The notes beneath the pieces were generated by a model. That model worked only from the letters and a program-made list of their open reading frames with translations, made no database searches and was not told the DNA's origin. The translations under genes were made by a program, and so were the position numbers. A DNA stretch of 64,000 nt from Phoronis australis (taxonomy: Eukaryota; Phoronida; Phoronidae), in NCBI GenBank assembly GCA_002633005.1, contig NMRA01000263.1, forward strand, positions 486,143 to 550,142, written 5' to 3'. Position 1 is the stretch's first letter. Every line of letters begins with the position of its first letter. Below are positions 24,201-33,200 of this stretch, piece after piece.

Positions 24201-27200
24201 GAATGTGACAACAGATGACGACTACTTTTGGTCATATCTGCACCATGTCTGTGCCTCCTAGTGACAATTATATTTTTTACGCAAGTATACCTCTGTATCT
24301 TTGGAGTTCCTCGACCAAATTTCTAGAAATTTGGTACCTAGGTTTCTTTTAAATACAAGACAACACCTTTTTATTTTCAGGTGGATTAGACATTTTGTGC
24401 ACCTTAATGGCAATTTTTATTATTTTCTAGTCTGTTTTTGGCGTCTGTCTCTATCCACTAAACTGCTGAAAAGATCATTAAAAGAAAATTGACAGCATTT
24501 TTGTTCTACTGACTGATGTTGATTTTCAGACTGGTGTGCCCTGCCTTAGTGGAAATTTTTGTATCTCCTATTGCAATATATTTGTGAATGACAAGTGTAT
24601 GCCCATGAACTTGGCAACAAACCAAAAAATTCTTTCTGACACGGATCTTCCTACTGCTTTGCCTCATAATTGCAATTCTATTTCTTTAAAATTGTCACTG
24701 CATCTTTGGAGTTTGTGGACAGATTCTGTGAAATTTTGCAAATTGGTCTTTGTGAAGAAGCCAACGAGGTCTTTCCATTTGCGGACAGGTTCGAGGTATT
24801 CTGTGTTACGCACACATATAAACGCTTTGCATGGCTCTGGTTATGATGATCAGTCTATTTCTGTGTCCTGTCTGGTCTAATTCAGACACATGCAAGTGCT
24901 ATCCAAGATTTATATAACTGTTTACAGTTTCCTGTTTCTGATATGGGCAATATCCAAAAATGGACTAATGAGTTTAAAAGCCATGGTCCAGGCCTAATGT
25001 TACACTCACATTGTGTCAATGGAGCCAACTTTGAGGTCTGGTTGATTTGCTTTTCAGCCACTTGGTGTCACTATTGAAGCTCAGGGGACCAATGGCAAGG
25101 ACGGTTGTGATGGAAGAAGTGGTAGCAATGGACAGGCAGGGGAACCAGGCAAAAGTAGGTATAGTGCCACCATGAAGTGTATTGTATCATTTTGATGTGT
25201 TTTTTATTCTGTTTCTTTACTTGGTGGGAAATCAGTAAAATGCTCACCAGAAAGTTGATCCAGTAATTCATTAATTTCTTTTACACACATTTTTGGGACA
25301 CTGTCTTTCAGGATTTTTATTTTTTATTCCTTTAAATGTTTATTCATTTTTGTACCTAAATTTAATAAGGTCAAACTCTGCTTTAATGCAAACACTTGTT
25401 TTGTCAGTGTAGACATCATTTTGTTTTTAGTTTTGTGTATTGTCTAGTTGGTTTTGTTTGTTTGGCAGCTGGTAAGGTTTGACTTCATGGTCTGTGTTAA
25501 GAGCTTCTTGCCTCTGGTCTGATGATTTCTTCATAGTAGCTGTGAACTCTTTTCCCTATTTGTACATCATCTCGTAGACATTGATTAAACAGGATGTTTA
25601 ATTGACTCTGAACTGTAGATATGATAATTAAGACACTTTTATGGTTGTTTTGTTAAGTTATCTATATTTGATCAGCTGTGTGTCACGGTTGACAAAACAG
25701 ATGCTGCTGTTTATTGATGTTCAACACCACAGTATTGTAAAACTAAAATATTCGCCAAAATGGTGACGTGTAATGACAATTTCTTCTTTCAGAATTTTTC
25801 TTCTGCTTTAAACAGTAAAAAATACAGTAATATTTTTATGTACAAAAGTCATGTTTTATGGAATTGGTTTTATTTTCAGAGGGTTTCCATGGTCATGAAG
25901 GTGAACCTGGTTGCCGTGGGAAAGATGGTTGCCATGGACATGATGGTCACCGTGGAGGCCATGGTACTGCTGCCAGTGACTTATGGCTGTGTCTAGATGG
26001 TGATAGCGACACATTGACAATCTCAGGGTCTATAGAGAAACAGGTGCATTTGGGAGGGCCTGCCAATCAACAGGTGATCTATGTCAAGGCTCATGGTGGT
26101 TCAGGTGGACAGGGAGGCAATGGAGGGCAAGGTGAGATGTGCTTCCAACGGAGAGTTGAAGGGAATAGCAGGTTGTATGATGTGTGTCTGAATGGAATAA
26201 TTGACAAGAGTTATGCGGTATTTGCCAAAGTCAAAGACCGAGTAGACTAGTTTTTCTAAAAGCAAATCTGCTGTTTCTGTCTGTATAGTGTACTTACCAG
26301 AAAGGCATTCAGTGTTTAATGCTGATAAACTGAATGATGTTTTCGTTTTATTGTTTCCTTGGAATTATGAGCAGAAGTCTGGGTGTGGTTTTATGTTGGC
26401 TAACATAATAATGATGGAATTTTATTTACAGGTGGTGCTGGTGGCCATGGTGGAGATGGCGGCAAGGGTGGTCGTGGCTGTGACATCTACATGGCGGGGA
26501 ACAGTGTGAGGGGTGCAGATGGAGGTGATGGGGGCTGTGGAGGTCATGGCGGCAATGGTGGTCCTGGTGGCAAGGGTGGCAGTGGTGGGGATGCTGGCAA
26601 TGGTGGTCATGTGACCATCTGTGCTAGTGACCCACGCTTGTTTGTGCTATGCGAAATAGACGTTAAACCAGGGAAGATTGGCAAGTGCGGACGTGGCGGG
26701 GCAGGTGGGCTCAAAGGCCAGGGAGGGAAAGGGGGCAAGGGAGGCTGTGGTGGAATGGCTGGTGTCAAGGAAGACGGAACACGGGGTGTGGCTGGGTATC
26801 AAGGTGAGCATTTTGTACAAAGCACCTGTAGGATGTGTTTGTTTATTTAATGCAGTGATTTAATTCCCTTTGAGTGGTTTTATTTATTCTATCTCTTAAT
26901 CCCAGCATCATTTAATTATGTTTTAAAATATTAGACTTTGCTAATCCAACACCTGTTGTTAAATTGTTGTGTCTGACTGTGTTGATAACTATAAGAAAAT
27001 TATTTTCTAGGCAAGCTTGGTCTGGATGGCATTGATGGCCTATGTGGAGGGGATGGTGACAATGGGCTACCAGCTCAGTATGGCTCTTTACTGTGGACTG
27101 TAGTAGACCCTGTCACAAGGAATGTGACTTTAGAGACTGCTCACAGATATGACATACGGACAAATGGATTTGAAGTCCATTCAGAAGTCGATGATGGGAT

Positions 27201-30200
27201 ATTCGAGCCAAATGAAAGGATTTATGTTACGACAACAATGTTGGAAAATATCGGTGGAATGGATCTCCCTGATGGTGCTACTCTGACGTATGTGTCGACA
27301 GACACAGTGAACTTTGAACCCAATTCTTCTTGTGTGCCAATTGTAAGTTAAGTAACTGCACATAAAGTGTTTATAATGGACACTTTATTGAAACAAACGA
27401 ATAGAAGAATGCATTTTGTTGTTTTGCAGAGGTTGGAGATATGTTTCTATGGTTTGTAAGTGCTCACATTGCTGTGTGATATAAAGTTGAACTAGTGGCT
27501 TGAGTTGTAGACATTTATCATTTAAAGTTTTATTGATAGCTGACATAGATCTACTTACACATGTATTCTATAAATTATGTGTTCATATGCCTAATTATGT
27601 ACTCTTATTCAGTCTTTTTATACTCATATTCTCTTGGAGTTTTAGCTTTCTTTAGGCATTGTTGTATGTATGTCTGGATATATGATGAGGAAATGCACAT
27701 GTGACGCCTCCTATTGACAGTAGCTTGTGGCATTGATTTCCAAGTAACCTTTTCTGAGTGTGCAACAGTCTTGCTCAATGAGCAACACAATATAAGATTA
27801 TTCTATGGGTTTCACAACATCAAATTTCAACATCTCCATGATATTTGTATTAAATTGTAAACCTGAACATTAAACTTTTCTGAAGTGTTTGATAAATGTG
27901 TTTCTTCTTCATTTTCAGCTCCACCCAGGTGGTACTTGCTCCTTGACCAGTGTATTTACTGGTCGTATATTTGACGCTCCACCTCCCAACAAACCAGGCC
28001 CATACAAAGCTACAGCAAATATTATCTCCACTGTCAGTCTTCTGGGAAGACCTTTCGACTCGGTATGTACTGACGGTAACTCGTGATTCATTTCTCTTTG
28101 TACTACTCTAGATTCGTACTATTCTTGCTCATTGATATGCTTTTTAGGTTGCACTCAGTGTCGCTACAAATGTTTTTTGTAACAGGTTGGGACCAGTGTT
28201 ATGATTTCTCTTGAGACAAGTATTAATTTGAACTTTTTCTTGAGTCTGACCTGAACTAGAAGTGAGTGCTGATAAATTCCTTAACAGTGCAATATTTTGA
28301 GTTAGTGTAACGTCCTTAGTGCCACATGTAAGCTGGTCCCAACTGCACAAAGCAAATGGGAATGACAGAAGGCTAAAGCATATTATGAACAATTCTGATA
28401 TTTAATAGCTAAGGATACTAAACCCAAATTTTGGCTTATTGACGGATATTAATGCTGACTTAACACTGAAATATCGGAAACAAAATGATGCTGGTGAATC
28501 CTTCTGATTCAAGTTTGATTGCTCCTTACAACATATGCTAAGCTGGCATGCATGACATGTTAATGGACGAGAGGCCACGCATCTCAAATGACCAAGTTCA
28601 TTTTGTGAAACAGTGAGGACAGTTTCAGCTTTTTTAGTTCTCCGAGAAGTACTAATGACACAGTGGCAGGTGATGGAAGCAATTTTGGGTAAAATTACCA
28701 AAACATGCTATTGTACCATTAAGGTTTTTTTTGATTTTTGTTCAATCTAGGCTACCAAAAAGGAAGTAGTGACTGTCCAGTACCCCATCCAACTGACCTC
28801 TCTGCGAGGCCCGTCTCAGCTGGGCCGGGGAGAGCAGACTGACCTTGAGATTCAAGTGAAGAATATCTCTCAGTGTCCTTATGGAGATCAGTCTAGTCAG
28901 AGTGGTGGTCTAGTCATGCTCAAGGTATGCTGGAAGTTTATCCAAACTCAGTATGAAATCTGGAAACCTTTAATTTATTTTTAAAGCATACTTTGGTTAG
29001 AACAAACACCGTTGTTTTTTTTGGTGTTTGAATCTCTTGAAATCTGTTATACCAAATCGGAAAACGTAACTGATAAAATGTGAAATATAAATACACATGG
29101 GTCACTGAAATACATTAAAGTGAAACACCCTTTGTCAGTGTCATAGTGAATGTGTGGACATTTTATGTATCGACACAAGTGTCTTTTTATACTCCGTGTT
29201 TTATTTTATCTACAACACTCCAGTACCGTCCTTTATCTTTTTCTAAAAATGTTCTGGTTCAATCTGTAAAATGTACCTTTTGTTGCAAAAAATTTAATGG
29301 TAGATTTTGACCAATTCTTCTTGACATTTACTAAGGTAATTGACTGTTACTGAGTCTCTCATCAAAGTAGAATAATGAAATGTAAATGTGCACTGTGCAC
29401 AGTAACAGCGGGTGACTGTCCGTCAGGCAAATCTCTAGACAGTTTTCTCCAACATTAAAAATAAAATTTTTGTGTCACAAGTTTTTAAAAAAAAATTTGG
29501 ACACTAAATTATGATTTAGCATTGTGACAACAATTTAAATTAGTTAAATTAGAAACTTTAGTACGAGACTTGTGTTATATATATCATTGAAAAATTGTTG
29601 CCTTTGGTTATGTAGGTACGCCTTGATCGTCGCCTTCTTCCATACATGAAGGAGAACCAATCACCTCGACCGTACACACTTCGGTTCAACTCACGTCGCA
29701 CCAACAGTGTAGAGATCTGGCTCCATCATCTTGGTGCTGGCGATGCGCTCACTATCACAATACCATGTGTACTGGAGCATGCAGCGGAACTATTCGACAA
29801 GTGTTTATGGCAGGCTGAGCTGTATCTGGTAACATTTTAAGTTATTTGTCTTTGCACCTCCGCGCATGTGAGTCATTGATTTCCAACAAAATATGTTTTA
29901 CTGAGAAGTCATCACAATGTAAGTTTTTTTTGTAGTGTACAGTATTTGATGTACTACCAAAACCATTTTTCTAAATAAGCTCTTTGTTTGTTCATAATTT
30001 TATGGTTTTATTTGCTTTAATTCGTGTTCCTTGGCATATTTCTTTCTCACAATTTCTTTTACCTTTCAAGTTTTTAACTACAGTACATAAACTACTCATG
30101 GAAGTTTCTAAAGATTGAACTGTTTTTGATCTGTTTTAGCGAGGCAAATTGATTGAATACAACCAAGAGACTATTCGCGTCACCCCTTACTACATCCAGA

Positions 30201-33200
30201 GGGCGCCACCGGCTGATCTTCTCTTCATCACTGGGCCAGAAATCTCGCGTGACATGTTTGTTTATTGGCAGCGGCTGTTCCAGGCTTTGAATCTCACAGT
30301 TGACTTCTGGGATACCGAACGTCAGCAAGGACTGTCGACAATAAACTTCTCAAGTTCCCGTCATCAAGTAAGATTGCTGTTCTTTGTGCATTGGAAAGTA
30401 ACGGCATCAGAAAGTAAGAGTAAACACAACATTACGTTGAATTGAAGATAAGAGTTGAAATGTATATAAAATGGTGTAAAAGGACATTATCAGCGAGAAA
30501 AAGAATTTTTTTCTGAAACCTCAGTGTGTAATCGAACCTGCAACCCCTGTGGCTGCAACCTAATACAGTCACAAGCTAAAGCCCACATGATAAATGGCTG
30601 AGTGTATTTGATGCGTATTTAACTGGTACGGTTACTGTTCTTGATTTCATCGAATGTCTAGCAGACAGCGGCGATAATTGGCCATTTGTAATCACATCTC
30701 AAAAACAATAGATTTTGTTCTTTCACAGCTCTGGTCAAAGCTGATAACTTCACAAAGTTTCACATGCAACAATAATCCCCACAATGCATTATTTTTCAGT
30801 TGCGTTTTTGGTCAGATCCTCAAGATGGAGTTAGTTTGATGAGCATTGATGTGATTTTCTACACTATTTGTTGTTGGAAACTGTAGAGTGAAACATTATT
30901 ACTTTATTATGAGTCTCTTTTTCATGACCATTCCTAGTCAGTACGTTTTGTAGAGAGACTGCCTGTTGGTTTTAATAAGATATGACGCTATTTATGGGAC
31001 ACTGGTCTTCTTGTTTACAGTCAACCTGGGTGAACCAGTTCCAGGGTCAAACCATCTTATATCCATACTACAACCCAGCGCTGTTGAAAGGTGCTGATGT
31101 AGCAACCCATTTCCATGGCGACAGTTGGCGTGACTATGAGCATGATGACTTAGACTCTGGTATGATTCTCATCACCAAGCAAGGGGCGTACAAGAACAGA
31201 TCTCTCTGCGCAGTATTCAACCATATTTTGACTGAGAACGTGCCGAGCGCCCGACTTGGCAGTGACAAGTCTAGATTTTGTCTTTTCTGCAGTTCTGGAC
31301 GTGGAAATTCTGACAAGTAAGGAAGACATTCTCTCATTGGGCAAACTGCTATGATTGCTGGCAGACTGCCATTCCACTACTGTCTTTTGCCTCTGTAATG
31401 CTTGCTGTGATTGCTGGCAGACTGCCATTCCACTACTGTCTTTTGCCTGTGTAATGCTAGGACATAATTATGTGGAACAAAATCAACATGGCATGAATGT
31501 GTTGAGAGCCCTCATGAGTTGCAGTGCCCGGCAGGTTACCTTTTTCAAAAAGTCTTTTTACATTACTTTTGCTTCAAAACATCAAAAGTGGTGAAAATAT
31601 TGCAGAAATAAGCTTATACGAATGCATGTCAATTATTTCTTAAGATGCTAACACAATTTTCTCCTTTAAGGAAAATCCAGACATTCGTAAAGAAACTTGA
31701 GAAGACTGACTCAAGCCACCACTACTGCATCTTCTCCAAACAATTCTGCTCCTACATCAGCTCAGAGAAGTTCAGCTCCAGTCACTGTGACATACGGCGC
31801 CTCCCTGTGGCCAGATCAGCACGTCTGCTCATGTCTGGTTTTGGTGAGATTTTACAGTTAGGAGAAGATGACCCATTTAACACTCCCGATGCAACACAAG
31901 TACCCCTGGGATCATATTTCGGACAGGTGAATAAATATGGTTGTGAAATATGCATACACAAATCCAATCAATTTGTTTTTTTCATCTCTTTGAAGCTTGC
32001 ATGATGAAAAACCAATTGTGAACATCTGATTCGAAGCAAATGATCACTTTGAGTCTTGATACCTTATACAAGTGTAATCTCTCTCCCAGCAAATGGTTTT
32101 ATTACAATCTGAAAATAAATTCCTGCTTTCAAACAAATAAATTTCCATTACCTCATTACTTTGGTAACTATGACATCTTAATCTGTTTTGCTATTGAATT
32201 TGGCAAACGGTTGAAGTTCTGAGTAAAGTCAGTTTTTAAGCTAAACCTTGCTAATTTGAAATTACAGAAACTGTGGAACTATAAATCACTTTGTTTTGTT
32301 TGTATTGTAGATGCTTCTAGCTCTCATCTTTTCATTGCCAATTAAAACAAAGACACGGCTGCTCAGGCAATCTTCTACCTCAGACTTGACCTTCTCAACA
32401 CCCTGGGGAGCATCTTTCACTGTCAAAGACCTGGTCGGACTATCCCTGGAGGACTATCTAGCATTTGACCTTGTGCCAGGGTCAAGGGTGAGTGCACTGT
32501 AACAATCGGTGGTTGTTAATCCTTTTTATCAACTTTTGTAAATTTTACTTAGTAGTGTGGAAATGAGACAGTTTATTCACACACTAGCAAGAAACTTGTT
32601 ACAAGTATAAAAAGTAACTTTAAATGGACCGTTTTTTCAAATTGTATAATATGCGAAAATGGATATCTCAACTAATATTTCCAGTTACTATTGTTGATCA
32701 TGTTAGTGGATAAGAATAATGTAATGTTAATAATGATGATTTGTAATAATAACACTACTACTGAATGATTATGACACAGAATAGTAAATAGATAATGAAA
32801 ATGGTGATGTTCGTAATAATTTTAATCATAGCATGCCAAGAATTGTACAATGACACTTGGCTTACCTCAAAGTCCAACTGCTGCTGGGTGGTTTGGTAAT
32901 TGGCCCAAATGTGTTGCACATACAGCAGAATTAATGAGAAACATATTATTACAACAGTAAACAAATGCTTTAGGTTGTAAAAGTCACATTTCTAATCACC
33001 TGTGCTTTTTGCAAACTACTCAAATATGCTGTTTGCAAACTTTCAAAATGAAAATACTATTGTCGCCCCCAATGTGTTTATAATGGTCTCATTATCAAGA
33101 GAATGATGCCATCAGCTGCCTGAGGCAATTTAATTATCCACAACAGCATGGTGTCTTTGATCTAAACCGGCAAATTCTGAGGTACGTAAATGGGTGGAGT

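Larger units (their letters stand above)
13733..25057. other. 11.3-kb intron with several repeat families
   Basis: It separates the linker exon from the Gly-rich exons. It holds the minisatellite, a 1045-bp duplicated segment around an N (with two MITE copies) and the tandem array near 23.5-24.8 kb. The stretches 14.7-17.1 kb and 19.3-23.3 kb show nothing I can name. An exon hidden here cannot be ruled out. Confidence 0.65.

Noticed and set aside
24536-24880. 114-codon frame
   Set aside because: It lies mostly in the diverged tandem array, and its sequence follows the repeat.
26422-26610. Thr-rich minus-strand frame opposite the Gly tract
   Set aside because: It is the complement of Gly-Gly-X codons; the plus strand is clearly the coding one.
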